Shown here piece by piece: positions 25,404 to 34,301 of a stretch of DNA of 64,000 nt; the first letter of the stretch is position 1; the number at the start of each line of letters is the position of its first letter. Both the position numbers and the translations under genes were made by a program. The notes beneath the pieces were generated by a model. That model was not told where the DNA came from and ran no database searches. It worked only from the letters and a program-made list of their open reading frames with translations. The DNA comes from Janthinobacterium sp. LM6 (GTDB lineage: Bacteria > Pseudomonadota > Gammaproteobacteria > Burkholderiales > Burkholderiaceae_D): contig NZ_CP019510.1 of NCBI RefSeq assembly GCF_002002885.1, forward strand, positions 2,604,001-2,668,000, given 5' to 3'.

Positions 25404-26266
25404 CAATCCAGCACGGCCGCGAGGAGCGGCAGGATATCTTGCGCCGGCGCTTCCGTCTTGAAAGCGAGCAAATGGTCGGCGCGCGTCTTGCCCAGGTTGA
25501 TGGCGGCCACGGGCTTGCCCGTTTCGGCAGCCATGCGGCACAGGCGAAAGCTGGAATACACCATGACGGACGAGCCCACCACCAGCAGGGCGCCAGCTTC
25601 CATCATTTTGCGCTCGGCTTCGGCCGCGCAGGCGGCGGGCACGCCATCGCCGAAAAACACCACGTCCGGCTGCAGGGTGCCGCCGCAGCGGGGACAGACG
25701 GGCAGGTGGAAGGTGGCCAGCTGCATTGGTTCCAGCAAGGCGTCGCCGTCGGGCGCCGGCGTGGCCGTGGCGCCCAGCAGCTGCGGATTGTCGTGTTCGA
25801 GCTGATCCTGGATCAGGCGGCGCGTGTGACGAGCCCGGCAATCGAGGCAGACCACGCCATGTATGCTGCCGTGCAACTCCGTGACGGCGGTGCTGCCCGC
25901 TTGCTGATGCAGCCCATCCACGTTTTGCGTGACTAGACCGCCTATTCTCCCGCGCCGGGCCAGTTGCGCGATGGCCAGGTGGCCGGGATTCGGCGTGGCG
26001 CGCGCCAGAGTCGGCCAGCCCACCATGCTGCGTGCCCAGTAGCGGCGGCGCACGGCTTCCTGGCGGCGAAAATCGGGGCCTTGCACGGGCGCATTGCCGC
26101 GCCGCACGCCTTCCGTGTCGCGGTAATCGGGTATGCCGGACGCCGTGCTGATGCCGGCGCCCGTCAGCAGCAGCACGTCGGGATGACGCCGCAGGAACTG
26201 CGCCAGCTGCACGAGGGCAAGATCGTTGCTGGCGGACCGCTGGCTGGCGGAGGGAAAATTTTGCAT
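25403..26266 (-). CDS. NAD-dependent protein deacylase, Sir2 family
   Basis: 287 residues. NAD-binding LLTGAGISTASGIPDYRDTEG, the TQNVDGLHQQAG motif, catalytic His in ELHGSIHGV, zinc cysteines in CLDC and CPRC, then DVVFFGDGVP and LVVGSSVMVYSSFRL. These identify a sirtuin, probably class II (SIRT4-like) from GVRRG and the spacing. It removes acyl groups from lysines using NAD+ and links metabolism to protein activity. The 3' end overlaps the small membrane-protein gene by one base. Confidence 0.92.
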   Translation of the reverse strand: MQNFPSASQRSASNDLALVQLAQFLRRHPDVLLLTGAGISTASGIPDYRDTEGVRRGNAPVQGPDFRRQEAVRRRYWARSMVGWPTLARATPNPGHLAIAQLARRGRIGGLVTQNVDGLHQQAGSTAVTELHGSIHGVVCLDCRARHTRRLIQDQLEHDNPQLLGATATPAPDGDALLEPMQLATFHLPVCPRCGGTLQPDVVFFGDGVPAACAAEAERKMMEAGALLVVGSSVMVYSSFRLCRMAAETGKPVAAINLGKTRADHLLAFKTEAPAQDILPLLAAVLD

Positions 26267-26269
26267 GAT

Positions 26270-26297
26270 GCGCCATGCTAACCGAAAAGCATGGCGC
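26270..26297. terminator. Perfect 9-bp hairpin between lepB and the sirtuin gene
   Basis: GCGCCATGC and GCATGGCGC flank a ten-base loop, 18 bp downstream of the lepB stop and just before the sirtuin ATG (minus strand). The run AAAATTTT is not directly next to the stem, so it may be a weak terminator or an mRNA-stabilising element. Confidence 0.4.
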
Positions 26298-26314
26298 CGT
26301 TGCAGAGGGGATGT

Positions 26315-26986
26315 TTATTCCAGTTTCATGCCGAAGCGCTGCAGTCGCGGCTGCCAATGCTCCTGGATATTGGCCGACACGAGGATGCGCTCGGCCTTGC
26401 CGATCAGCAATGCACGGGGCACGAAGCCGAAGTAGCGCGAGTCGGCGCTGTTGTCGCGGTTATCGCCCAGCATGAGGAAGTGGTCGGTTGGCACCGTCAC
26501 GGGGGCAAAGCTGCGCGCCGCCCCCGTCATTTGCGGCAAGACCTGGATGCGGTGCTGCTCGGTCGGGTTGCGTTCATTGATGCGCTGCGCCGTCAGCTGG
26601 CCCACGTGGGCGATGGTTTCAGGGGCCGTGTCGAGGGCCGTGTACTGGGCGGGCTGGCCATTGATGACCAGTTGCTCATTGCGCATTTCCACCGTGTCGC
26701 CAGGCAGGGCGATGATGCGCTTGATCAGGCGCGTGCCGTCTTTCGGCGAGGAGAAGGTGACGATGTCGCCCCGCTGCGGTTCGCCCAGACGCTGCAGCAC
26801 GATATCGGTGAGCGGCACTTTCAGGTTGAAGGCGAGGCGGTTGACGAAGACCACGTCGCCTTCGAGCAGGTTGGGGCGCATCGACGCCGACGGGATGGGA
26901 TTCCAGTCTGCCACGGCCGTGCGGAACACCCCGAACAGCAGGAGGAACATCAAAAAACCTTTGTTGGCGCGCATCCATGTGCTCAT
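26315..26986 (-). CDS. lepB: Signal peptidase I
   Basis: 223 residues with one N-terminal membrane segment (FLMFLLLFGVFRTAVADW). The catalytic Ser is in IPSASMRPNLLEGD and the general-base Lys in TRLIKRIIALPGD; GDNRDNSADSRYFGFVP is the family box E. It removes signal peptides on the periplasmic face. It is shorter than the E. coli enzyme and has one rather than two membrane segments, and is not next to lepA or rnc, so it may be an additional paralogue. The ATG at 26986 fits the protein start; the longer frame to 27130 adds an unlikely leader. Confidence 0.9.
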   Translation of the reverse strand: MSTWMRANKGFLMFLLLFGVFRTAVADWNPIPSASMRPNLLEGDVVFVNRLAFNLKVPLTDIVLQRLGEPQRGDIVTFSSPKDGTRLIKRIIALPGDTVEMRNEQLVINGQPAQYTALDTAPETIAHVGQLTAQRINERNPTEQHRIQVLPQMTGAARSFAPVTVPTDHFLMLGDNRDNSADSRYFGFVPRALLIGKAERILVSANIQEHWQPRLQRFGMKLE

Positions 26987-27143
26987 GTCGGCTCTTTCGC
27001 TGGGCAGTGCCCGTGAGGGTGAAGGGAAGCGCCATTGCCGCTGGCGCCATATCACGATGCACGGCGAGGCTGAAGCCAGTCTTAAATCGAACGCAGGCGC
27101 GGCCGATGGCGTGACCATTGTTGCGTGCACGCATCACGTTGTC

Positions 27144-27386
27144 TCAGGGATGCCGGCACGGTGTATGCGTGTCGTCGCCGTTCCGCAGGCGCTTGCCGTG
27201 CATCTCGTCCCACAGCTCGCCGAGCGCCACCAGCAAGCCGCCGGCCACGAAGGGAACCGCCACCAGCCAGGGAATGCTGTCGAGCCATGGTCCCAGCAGG
27301 ACGGCCGACGCCACGGCGATGACGATGGCGCTGTACCAGAAGCGGCGCGGATGCCGGAGTGTGAACAGGTAGTGAAGGTCGTTCAT
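27144..27386 (-). CDS. Small two-helix membrane protein
   Basis: 80 residues; AAGGAGGATTT before the ATG is a near-perfect ribosome site. Two hydrophobic segments (WYSAIVIAVASAVLLGPWL, IPWLVAVPFVAGGLLVALG) end in a His/Arg-rich tail. Its ATG overlaps the stop of the gene upstream (27383-27634). Function unknown; the pair probably forms a small membrane complex. Confidence 0.65.
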   Translation of the reverse strand: MNDLHYLFTLRHPRRFWYSAIVIAVASAVLLGPWLDSIPWLVAVPFVAGGLLVALGELWDEMHGKRLRNGDDTHTPCRHP

Positions 27387-27634
27387 AAATCCTCCTTGGT
27401 GAGCATGCGGAACAGCCGGGCTGCCAGAATGCTGCTGACGGCGATGACGATGCAGCCGTCCAGGAAAAACAGCACCTTGCCCACCAGGTGCATGCCCTGT
27501 ACGAGGTAGGCGGGCAGTTCCCGCGCTTCCGCCCACTGCGTCATGCGTGCCAGCACGATGGCGGCAGCAAAGATGACGACGGCCAATGCCAGCACCAGCA
27601 GCACGTGTTCGAACAGGCGGAGCCGCAGCTTCAT
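27383..27634 (-). CDS. Small two-helix membrane protein
   Basis: 83 residues with two membrane segments (VLLVLALAVVIFAAAIVLA, VLFFLDGCIVIAVSSILAARLF) and a charged end. It overlaps the following small gene by four bases (ATGA), so the two are coupled. I do not recognise the family. The ATG at 27634 follows AGATAGG-free sequence with only a weak ribosome site. Confidence 0.6.
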   Translation of the reverse strand: MKLRLRLFEHVLLVLALAVVIFAAAIVLARMTQWAEARELPAYLVQGMHLVGKVLFFLDGCIVIAVSSILAARLFRMLTKEDL

Positions 27635-27759
27635 GTTGGACTTGGCAAGATAGGGGAAATTCCCGAACCTTGACGTTATCAGTCCGATATCGCGCTGCTT
27701 TGCGTTGCCACAAAGTCGCGGCCGATAGCCTGAAAACGGCGTTGAGCCCGCAAATGCGC

Positions 27760-27900
27760 CTATTTGAACGCCTTGATGACGGCGTCCAGCTTGACCTTCA
27801 GCGACTTGTCGTGCGCGTGGATGGCCGGCACGTCGCGCCGAGCAGCCAGCGTACCGATGCCGCTGCCGGCCAGATAGGTTTTTTCTCTGTATGACTTATA
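27760..27900 (-). other. Weak protein-like remnant in the gap downstream of the GNAT gene
   Basis: The 282 bases between the small membrane gene and the GNAT gene hold an open frame whose end reads GIGTLAARRDVPAIHAHDKS and ends in VIKAFK. It looks protein-like, but its 5' part runs through the GNAT gene in another frame and there is no start or ribosome site. It may be the end of a degraded gene. Nothing else was recognised here. Confidence 0.25.
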
Positions 27901-27916
27901 GAACAACTGCTCGGCT

Positions 27917-28459
27917 TTATTCGATTCCGGCGCCGTCGTTGCGCCGTTCAAAGTACAGCAAGTCCGACCAGGCATCCTGGAAGCGCATGGCTTTTTCCGA
28001 GCGGCCATATTGGTGAAAGCCATTGCGCTGCATGACGGCGATCGAGCCCAGGTTTTGCGGCCGCGCCGTCGCTTCCAGGCGCCATAGTTCCAGTGCGCCG
28101 AACGCTTCTTCCAGCAGCAGGGCGACCACGCGCGTGGCGTAGCCGCGTCCGCCGAACCGTTCGCCGATGCGGTAGCCGAGCGTTGCCTTGTTGAAATACG
28201 GGCGCGTGACGGCCGTCAGGTTGACCCTGCCGATGATCTGCCCGTCCAGCTTGGCCAGGTACTGGTGTGCCGTGTCTTTCTCGCGTTCGCGCTGCGACTG
28301 CTCGATGGCGGTGGCGATGCCCTCGTCAGTGTAGTAGGACGGCGCCCGGGCCGTGACCCAGGATTCGAAATAGGTGCGGTTGTCGAGTTCGAAGGCCAGC
28401 AAGGTGGGCAGGTCGGCGCTGGTCGGCGTTTGGAGTTGGAGGCGGTCGAGGTCGGGCAT
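27917..28459 (-). CDS. GNAT N-acetyltransferase (RimJ/RimL-like)
   Basis: 180 residues. The acetyl-CoA loop is in YRIGERFGGRGYATRVVALLLEEAF (about 105-130), followed by LEATARPQNLGSIAVMQRNGF, the usual RimJ/L signature. It transfers acetyl from acetyl-CoA to an N-terminal amine, amino acid or drug; the acceptor is unknown. It is divergent from the VOC gene at 28541 with an 81-bp shared promoter region. Confidence 0.88.
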   Translation of the reverse strand: MPDLDRLQLQTPTSADLPTLLAFELDNRTYFESWVTARAPSYYTDEGIATAIEQSQREREKDTAHQYLAKLDGQIIGRVNLTAVTRPYFNKATLGYRIGERFGGRGYATRVVALLLEEAFGALELWRLEATARPQNLGSIAVMQRNGFHQYGRSEKAMRFQDAWSDLLYFERRNDGAGIE

Positions 28460-28540
28460 GGGATGTGTCTGGAAAGCGATGCGCCATTATAATCAGCTGG
28501 CGCCTTTCGCCGCACATGCTTGAATTCATGGAGGAGCAGC

Positions 28541-28933
28541 ATGCTGTCCCATATTTGTCTTGGCACCAACGACTTTCCCCGCGCTTATGCTTTCTACGCG
28601 GCCCTGCTGGGAGAACTTGATTTGATCGAGAAATTTCATGATCCGGCCAAGCCCTGGGCCGGCTGGATGGCGCAGCAGGTGCCGCGCCCCCTGTTCGTGC
28701 TGACGGCGCCGCATGACGGTTTGCCGGCGACGCCCGGCAATGGCCAGATGACGGCGCTGCTGGCGGCCAGCCGCGCGCAGGTGGACCGCAGCTACCAGGC
28801 CGTGCTGGCGCTGGGCGCCGTTTGCGAAGGGCCGCCCGGCCTGCGTCCCCATTACCACGCCCATTACTATGGCGCCTACTTCCGCGACCTCGACGGCAAC
28901 AAGCTGTGCGTCTGCTGCCACGCGGAGGAATGA
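28541..28933 (+). CDS. VOC-superfamily (glyoxalase/bleomycin-resistance fold) protein
   Basis: 130 residues; GGAGGAGCAGC before the ATG fixes the start. The opening MLSHICLGTNDFPRAYAFYAALLGEL and closing YFRDLDGNKLCVCCH are VOC hallmarks, with possible metal ligands His4 and the late Asp/Glu. Substrate unknown. Its stop is one base from the stop of the converging DinB gene. Confidence 0.85.
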   Translation: MLSHICLGTNDFPRAYAFYAALLGELDLIEKFHDPAKPWAGWMAQQVPRPLFVLTAPHDGLPATPGNGQMTALLAASRAQVDRSYQAVLALGAVCEGPPGLRPHYHAHYYGAYFRDLDGNKLCVCCHAEE

Positions 28934-28934
28934 T

Positions 28935-29519
28935 TCAGCGTACTTTCCAGACGTCGTCTTCCGTCCAGCCCAGTTCCAGGAAATCCTGCGCCCGTTCGCC
29001 CGCTTCGCCGGCGCAATAGAATTCGTCGAGCTGGGGCGGGGCGATGCGCGTGCCGGCCAGCATGGCATGCACTTGCCCCCGGTGATGGATCTGGTGCTGG
29101 AACAAGTGCGCGAGCATGCGCTGGCGCGTGTCGACTTGCGGCGTGTCGCGCAGGATCGTCACGGGCCGCGCCAGGTCGGCATCGCACAGGCTGCGGCAGT
29201 GGGCGATCAGGCGCGCGTCGGACGCATGCTGTGCCGCCTGCAGCGTGGCGCAGTCGGTAAATGGCTCGTCCTGTTCAAAGAAGGCATAGCAGTCGGCATG
29301 CGGCGCCTCGCCGCGCAGCTCGCGCTCCAGCGCGTCGAGATAAAACCAGTCGCATGTGAGGATGTGGTTCAGGGTGAACTGGATGGTGGGGAAAAAACTG
29401 ACGCGCGTCGCCTGGAATTCGGCCAGACTTAGCTCGCCGCAGGCTTTCAGCAGGCGGTGGTTGGCCCAGGCGTTGTTGTACGCCTGATTGGTGACGTAGC
29501 GGGCCAGCATGTTGCTCAT
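28935..29519 (-). CDS. DinB-family putative metal-dependent protein
   Basis: 194 residues, a four-helix bundle by pattern. The three metal-binding His are suggested by FTLNHILTCDWF (near 52) and LFQHQIHHRGQVHAML (near 140). DinB relatives include damage-inducible proteins and thiol-dependent (bacillithiol/mycothiol-type) transferases; the substrate here is unknown. It lies alone between convergent and divergent neighbours. Confidence 0.85.
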   Translation of the reverse strand: MSNMLARYVTNQAYNNAWANHRLLKACGELSLAEFQATRVSFFPTIQFTLNHILTCDWFYLDALERELRGEAPHADCYAFFEQDEPFTDCATLQAAQHASDARLIAHCRSLCDADLARPVTILRDTPQVDTRQRMLAHLFQHQIHHRGQVHAMLAGTRIAPPQLDEFYCAGEAGERAQDFLELGWTEDDVWKVR

Positions 29520-29679
29520 GATTTACCTTGCAAAGAGGGGAAACTGCGACAGCGCCACTGTAGCACTTTGCGGCAGGTGGACCAAGGCGGCCACGCCCGC
29601 CGCACCGGCACGGCTGTCATCAAGTAAAATCGCGCAGCGGATGTCGCGATAGTGATGCATATAGGGCTGGAAAAGCAAA

Positions 29680-30672
29680 ATGGGTTGGATAGGAAAATTA
29701 CTGAACGGCGGCGAAAAAAGCAAGCTTGCGCCAGGCACGGCAGCGGCGGCGCCCGAGATGACACGGCAGCCAGCCAGCATCACCGAAATCGATGCCATCT
29801 ACTACCGCTGGCTGGCGGCCGCCGGTTCGGCGCAGGCGTCAACGCAGGCGGAACAGCAGATTCTGGACGAATTGACGCGCCTGGCCAGTGAACCGATCGC
29901 TGGCGCCGCGCTGGTGCCGCGCATTCCGGCCATCATTCCGCAGTTGATGCGTACCTTGCAAAATGAAAACATGAGCGCGGCCGAGCTGTCGCGCCAGTTG
30001 GCCCAGGACGTGCCGCTGGTCGCTGAGGTCTACCGCGAAGCGAATCGGCCCCGCTACCATTCGCGCTACAACGCCAGCCCGTCGATCAACAATATGGAGG
30101 GCGCCATCATGCTGCTCGGGCAAAACGGCATGCGCATGCTGCTCGCCCGCGTCGCCTTCCGCCCCATCGTCAGCATGCAAAGCGGCGGCTTGACCATACG
30201 CACGGCGCCGCTGATCTGGCGCCAGTCCGAGAAATGTGCGCTGGCGGCCAACCTGGTCGCGCCCGCAATGCAGGCCAACGCCTTCGACGCCTATCTGGCG
30301 GGGTTGATGGCCAATGTGGGCCTGGTGGTGGCGTTCCGCCTGATCGATCAGATGCACGCGCCCGATGCCTTCCCGCAATCGGACGCCTTCATCGCCCAGG
30401 TGTTTGCGCAAGCGCGCGTCCTGTCGGTACGGATCGCCGAGTTATGGGAGTTTCCCGAGTCCGTGACCCGCGCGATCGGGCAGGCGGCGCAGACTGATGC
30501 CGATCCGCAGGCGCAAGCGCTGGCGCTGGGCGACCGCTTGAGCAAGCTGCGCATGCTGGTCGACACTGGCCGCTTTCCTGCCGATGATCCCTTCGTGATG
30601 ACGGGATTGAGCAAGGCCGAGCTGCAGGTGTTTGACAAGCTGGCCGACGACGAGGACGAGGACGACGAGTGA
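29680..30672 (+). CDS. HDOD-domain signalling protein
   Basis: 330 residues. An N-terminal helical part is followed by the HDOD domain (about 70-290: IPAIIPQLMRTLQNENMSAAELSRQLAQDVPLVAEVYREAN, SINNMEGAIMLLGQNGMRMLL). It lacks the catalytic HD pair, as HDOD domains do. It ends in an acidic tail (DDEDEDDE). HDOD proteins act as adaptors in chemotaxis, DNA uptake and cyclic-di-GMP pathways. No partner gene is adjacent. Confidence 0.85.
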   Translation: MGWIGKLLNGGEKSKLAPGTAAAAPEMTRQPASITEIDAIYYRWLAAAGSAQASTQAEQQILDELTRLASEPIAGAALVPRIPAIIPQLMRTLQNENMSAAELSRQLAQDVPLVAEVYREANRPRYHSRYNASPSINNMEGAIMLLGQNGMRMLLARVAFRPIVSMQSGGLTIRTAPLIWRQSEKCALAANLVAPAMQANAFDAYLAGLMANVGLVVAFRLIDQMHAPDAFPQSDAFIAQVFAQARVLSVRIAELWEFPESVTRAIGQAAQTDADPQAQALALGDRLSKLRMLVDTGRFPADDPFVMTGLSKAELQVFDKLADDEDEDDE

Positions 30673-30837
30673 TGGCTGCAGGCCGGTAGAACAGCACCCC
30701 GGCCCGGTAGCAGATTCTTGCGGCCAGGACCGCGATTGCATGGTAATTTGACAACTAAGTGAATGGCCCGCCTGCCATTCCATCCTGTCGTATGCCCATG
30801 CTGCCGAGGAGGTCCCTCGCTTCCATTTCGCCGTTCC

Positions 30838-31921
30838 ATGCTTGCCGCCGCGTGTTTGGTAACAGTGGCGTAGCTGTGCGCCGCCGCGCCGGACACACTG
30901 CCCGTCAAACCGGCCTTTGCACCGTCCGCCTGTGCGGTGCCGGTGCTGCCGGGCGAAAAGATAGAGTGCGGCATGCTGACCGTCCCCGAACATCGGAGCA
31001 AGGCCGATAGCCGCGCCATCGCCTTGCCGGTCATGATTTTCCGTAGCAGCGCCGTCACGCCGGCAGCCGATCCCGTCGTGTATCTGCCCGGCGGACCTGG
31101 CCTGAGCAGCATCGACGGGCGCACCAGCGGCAAAGGCAATCCCTTCCTGCTGGAACGCGACCAGATATTGCTTGAAGGACGCGGCAACAAGCATGCGTAG
31201 CCTTCATTGGCGCGCCATCGACCTGGTCCTCGACGGCTGCGCGACGGAGCCTGCGTGCGACGTGCGCTATCCGGACCTGAGCGGACGCATAGACGCACTG
31301 CTTGCGCGCGCGGACCGCGACGGTATCGCGGCGCCCGGGCGCGTGCTGCGCCGGCGCGACATCGTCAATGCCCTGGCCGAGGGCTAGCAGCAGCCGGAGC
31401 TGATCCCCACCTTGCCCCGCCTGATCAGCGAAGCGGCGCAGGGCCGCCCGCCAGGCTTGCTGCCATTGCTGCGCAGCGCTCCTTCCGGCTTCAACTGGGG
31501 ACTGCGCCTGTCGATCTGGTGCGGCGAGGAGATGCCATTTGAGCAGCCCGACCGTATGGCCGCGCAAGTGGCGCCGGCCTTGGGGCTGGGCGGCGCGGAT
31601 AACCGCACGGCGACGCCCGGGATGTGCGGCGCCTGGCGCGTTGCAGCGGCTGCGGCGCAGGCAAACGATGCCGTGAAAAGCGATGTGCCGGTGCTGATCC
31701 TGGCCGGCGAATTCGATCCCGTGACGCCGCCAGCCTGGGGCCGGCGCCTGCTGCGCAGCATGCCCAACGCGCGCTTCGTGCAGATGCCGGGCCAGGCGCA
31801 TGGCGCCACGTTCAACCGCTGCGGCGGACAGCTGACACTGGCATTCCTGCGCGATCCGCGCGCGCCCTTGAACCTCGATTGCGTGGCGAAGATGCCGGGG
31901 CTGGTGTTTTCTGCCGACTAG
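30838..31921 (+). pseudogene. Degraded TAP-like alpha/beta hydrolase (lipoprotein or secreted)
   Basis: Reading from ATG 30838: a leader MLAAACLVTVA, a TAG, then the mature part with LPGEKIECGMLTVPEHRS and VYLPGGPGLSSIDG. It breaks off at LLEGRGNKHA near 31195, and the remaining sequence resumes in another frame with RAIDLVLDGCATEPACDVRY. A second TAG stands at 31385-31387, after which the C-terminal part with VLILAGEFDPVTPP (Asp) and PGQAHGAT (His) follows intact to 31921. The middle, about 100 residues that would carry the nucleophile Ser, is missing. This is a dead gene with two stops, one frameshift and one internal deletion. The end overlaps livF by four bases. Confidence 0.82.
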
Positions 31922-32619
31922 CGCGCAAAATAGAGTTCGTGCAGGTGATCGAGGTCCACCTCGGAAGCCGCCTGCGACAGTGCCACCTTGCCGCTTTGCA
32001 TCAGGTAGACGTGATCGGCCACGCCCACGGCGCGCGCCGTGTTCTGTTCCACCAGGATGATGGTGCGCTTGCCGTCATTCAGGCGCGCGAGGATCTCGAA
32101 CAGCTCGTTGACCACCAGCGGCGCCAGGCCCAGCGACGGCTCGTCGATGATCAATAACGACGGGTCCGACATCAAGCCCCGCGCCATCGCCAGCATCTGC
32201 GCCTCGCCGCCGGACAAGGAACCGGCCAGCTGCCTGCGGCGCTCGTGCAGGCGCGGGAACATGGCGTAGGCTTCGGCCAGGCGCGCCGGCATGCGGCCGC
32301 GGTGCTCCTTCGGAAATGCGCCCATGATCAGGTTTTCTTCCACGCTCATGTCGCGAAACGTCATGCGCCCCTCGGGTATCATCGTGACCCTGGCATCGCT
32401 CATCTTCCAGGTAGGCGTGCCGTTGATGGCCACGCCGTCGAGCGCGATGCTGCCCGCGCCCACGGGCAGCAAACCCATGATGGCGCGCAGCAAGGTGGTC
32501 TTGCCGGCACCGTTCGGGCCGATGATGGTTGTCAGCTTGCCCTTCTGGATGGACAGCGACACATCCCACAGCACATTGATGGCGCCATAGCCGGCGCGCA
32601 GATTCTCTATGTTAAGCAT
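31918..32619 (-). CDS. livF: Branched-chain-type ABC transporter ATPase
   Basis: 233 residues. Walker A GPNGAGKTTLLRAI at about 36, LivF-type DARVTMIPEGRMTF, signature LSGGEAQMLAMARG and Walker B LLIIDEPSLGLAP. It powers import through the LivHM channel together with LivG. It is the last gene of the cluster and overlaps livG by eight bases. The substrate is probably the acid activated by the ligase at 36503-38041, not necessarily an amino acid. Confidence 0.92.
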   Translation of the reverse strand: MLNIENLRAGYGAINVLWDVSLSIQKGKLTTIIGPNGAGKTTLLRAIMGLLPVGAGSIALDGVAINGTPTWKMSDARVTMIPEGRMTFRDMSVEENLIMGAFPKEHRGRMPARLAEAYAMFPRLHERRRQLAGSLSGGEAQMLAMARGLMSDPSLLIIDEPSLGLAPLVVNELFEILARLNDGKRTIILVEQNTARAVGVADHVYLMQSGKVALSQAASEVDLDHLHELYFAR

Positions 32620-33325
32620 GCGCTGCTCCCGTGTAGCTTTCGATGACGGCCGGATCGCGGAAGACGCAATCGGGCGTGCCGTCGGCGATCAGCTGGCCGA
32701 AATTGAGCACGGCGACGCGCTGGCACAGATTGCTGATGGTTTCGATATCGTGCTCGATCATGACGATGCCCACGCCGAAGGCGGCATGCAAGTCCTTCAG
32801 CATGCCCATGAAGCGGCGCTTGCCGTTCGTTTCCAGACCGGCCAGCACTTCGTCGAGCAGCAGCAGTTTCGGGTTGGTGGCCAGCGCCTTGGCTACTTCC
32901 AGCGCTTTCAGTTCCGTCAGCGCCAGTTCGCTGGCCGCGTCGCGCTGCGCCTTGTCCGCCAGGCTCGTGAAGTCGAGGATTTCATCGATCTTGCGCATGT
33001 CCACCTTGCCGGTGCCGAAGCGCTGCGCCACGACGAGGTTTTCGCGCACCGTCAATTCATGCATGGGCTGCGGGATCTGGAAGGTGCGGCCCAGCCCAAG
33101 GCGCGCGCGCTGGTACATGGGCGTGGCCATGATGTCGCGCCCCTCGAAGCGGATGCCGCCGCTGGTGGGGCGCACCAGGCCGGAAATGGCGTTGAACAGG
33201 GTGGTCTTGCCGGCGCCGTTCGCGCCCACCAGACCGATCACGTCGTGGCTGCCCACTTTTAATGTGACGGAATCGACGGCCGTCAGGCCGCCGAAGCGCA
33301 CGGACACATTATCGAGTTCAAGCAT
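32612..33325 (-). CDS. livG: Branched-chain-type ABC transporter ATPase
   Basis: 237 residues. Walker A GANGAGKTTLFNAISG, LivG insert RPTSGGIRFEGRDI, Walker B LLLLDEVLAGLE and the H-loop His in MIEHDIETI. The ABC signature, usually LSYG(E/Q), reads LALTE here, a departure I have seen in some LivG relatives but which is still worth noting. It overlaps livM by eight bases. Confidence 0.9.
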   Translation of the reverse strand: MLELDNVSVRFGGLTAVDSVTLKVGSHDVIGLVGANGAGKTTLFNAISGLVRPTSGGIRFEGRDIMATPMYQRARLGLGRTFQIPQPMHELTVRENLVVAQRFGTGKVDMRKIDEILDFTSLADKAQRDAASELALTELKALEVAKALATNPKLLLLDEVLAGLETNGKRRFMGMLKDLHAAFGVGIVMIEHDIETISNLCQRVAVLNFGQLIADGTPDCVFRDPAVIESYTGAAHA

Positions 33326-34301
33326 GTGCTTTCTCCTTCGCGTTTCCCTTGAGCTGCGCTTTTTTCAGCCATTTTTGCAGCAGCGGCAGCAAGCCGTTCG
33401 GACTGAAGACGATCATCGCCACCAGCAGCACGCCCAGCACCAGCTGGTGCCCGGTCGGAATCAGCGACTTGAAAATCAGCTGGTCGACCAGATAGACCAC
33501 GACGGCGCCCAGCACGGGGCCGAGTATCGTGCGGTAGCCGCCGAAGATGGCCGCCACGATGGGCAAGGTCACCCACAGGCTGTTGAAGGCGTAGTCCGGT
33601 TCCAGGAAATTGATGTAGTGGGCGTTGAAGGCGCCGAACAGGCCCGCCATGAAGGCCGACACGAGCAGCATGGCGCCTTTCAGCAAGGTGCTGTTGACGC
33701 CGACGACGCGCGTGGCGTCTTCGCTGTCGTGCATGGCGCGCAGGGCGATGCCGTAATGGCTGGCGCGGATGCGGCCGTAGGCAAACGCGCACGCCACCAC
33801 CAGCGTCAGCACCACCAGGTAGGCGCCCGTCTTGCTGGCCAGGTCGAAGCCGAAGATGGTGGGCAAGGCCGGGATATTGTTGATGCCGCCGGCGCCGCCC
33901 GTGACGGAACTCCATTCCGTGGCCAGGATGCGGAAGATGTGGGCGTAGGCGAGGATGGCCAGCGCAAAATACGGCCCGCGCAGCCGGAGCACGGGCAGCA
34001 TGATGACGGCGGCGATGGCCGCGCCCGCGCCGCCCAGCAGCATGGCGGCAAACACGGGCACGCCCAGTTTCACGCTGGCCAGCGCGGAGACATACGCGCC
34101 CACGCCGAAGAAGGCCGCGTGGCCGAAGCTGACCATGCCGCCCAGGTTGCCCAGCAGGGCCCAGGACATGGCCACGCCGCCGATGATCAGCGCCGCCACC
34201 ACCATGCTCATCACATACTGGTTGGCGCCCAGGGCCAGCGGCACGGCGATATACGCGGCCAGCAGCAGGCCCGCCGTTGAAAGGAAAGTCGAGCGCTTCA
34301 T
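33318..34301 (-). CDS. livM: Branched-chain-type ABC transporter permease
   Basis: 327 residues and about nine or ten membrane segments. Typical LivM motifs are present: GNLGGMVSFGHAAFFGVGAYVSALA, GGAGGINNIP, RIRASHYGIALRAMHDSEDATRVVGVN (the EAA-like coupling loop) and GYRTILGPVLGAVVVYLVDQ. The ATG at 34301 overlaps livH by ATGA; a longer frame to 34706 lies inside livH and is not real. Confidence 0.92.
   Translation of the reverse strand: MKRSTFLSTAGLLLAAYIAVPLALGANQYVMSMVVAALIIGGVAMSWALLGNLGGMVSFGHAAFFGVGAYVSALASVKLGVPVFAAMLLGGAGAAIAAVIMLPVLRLRGPYFALAILAYAHIFRILATEWSSVTGGAGGINNIPALPTIFGFDLASKTGAYLVVLTLVVACAFAYGRIRASHYGIALRAMHDSEDATRVVGVNSTLLKGAMLLVSAFMAGLFGAFNAHYINFLEPDYAFNSLWVTLPIVAAIFGGYRTILGPVLGAVVVYLVDQLIFKSLIPTGHQLVLGVLLVAMIVFSPNGLLPLLQKWLKKAQLKGNAKEKAHA

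Noticed and set aside
27760..28023. An 87-codon gene overlapping the GNAT gene
   Set aside because: No start or ribosome site, and the 5' part lies in another frame of the GNAT gene; kept only as a weak remnant.
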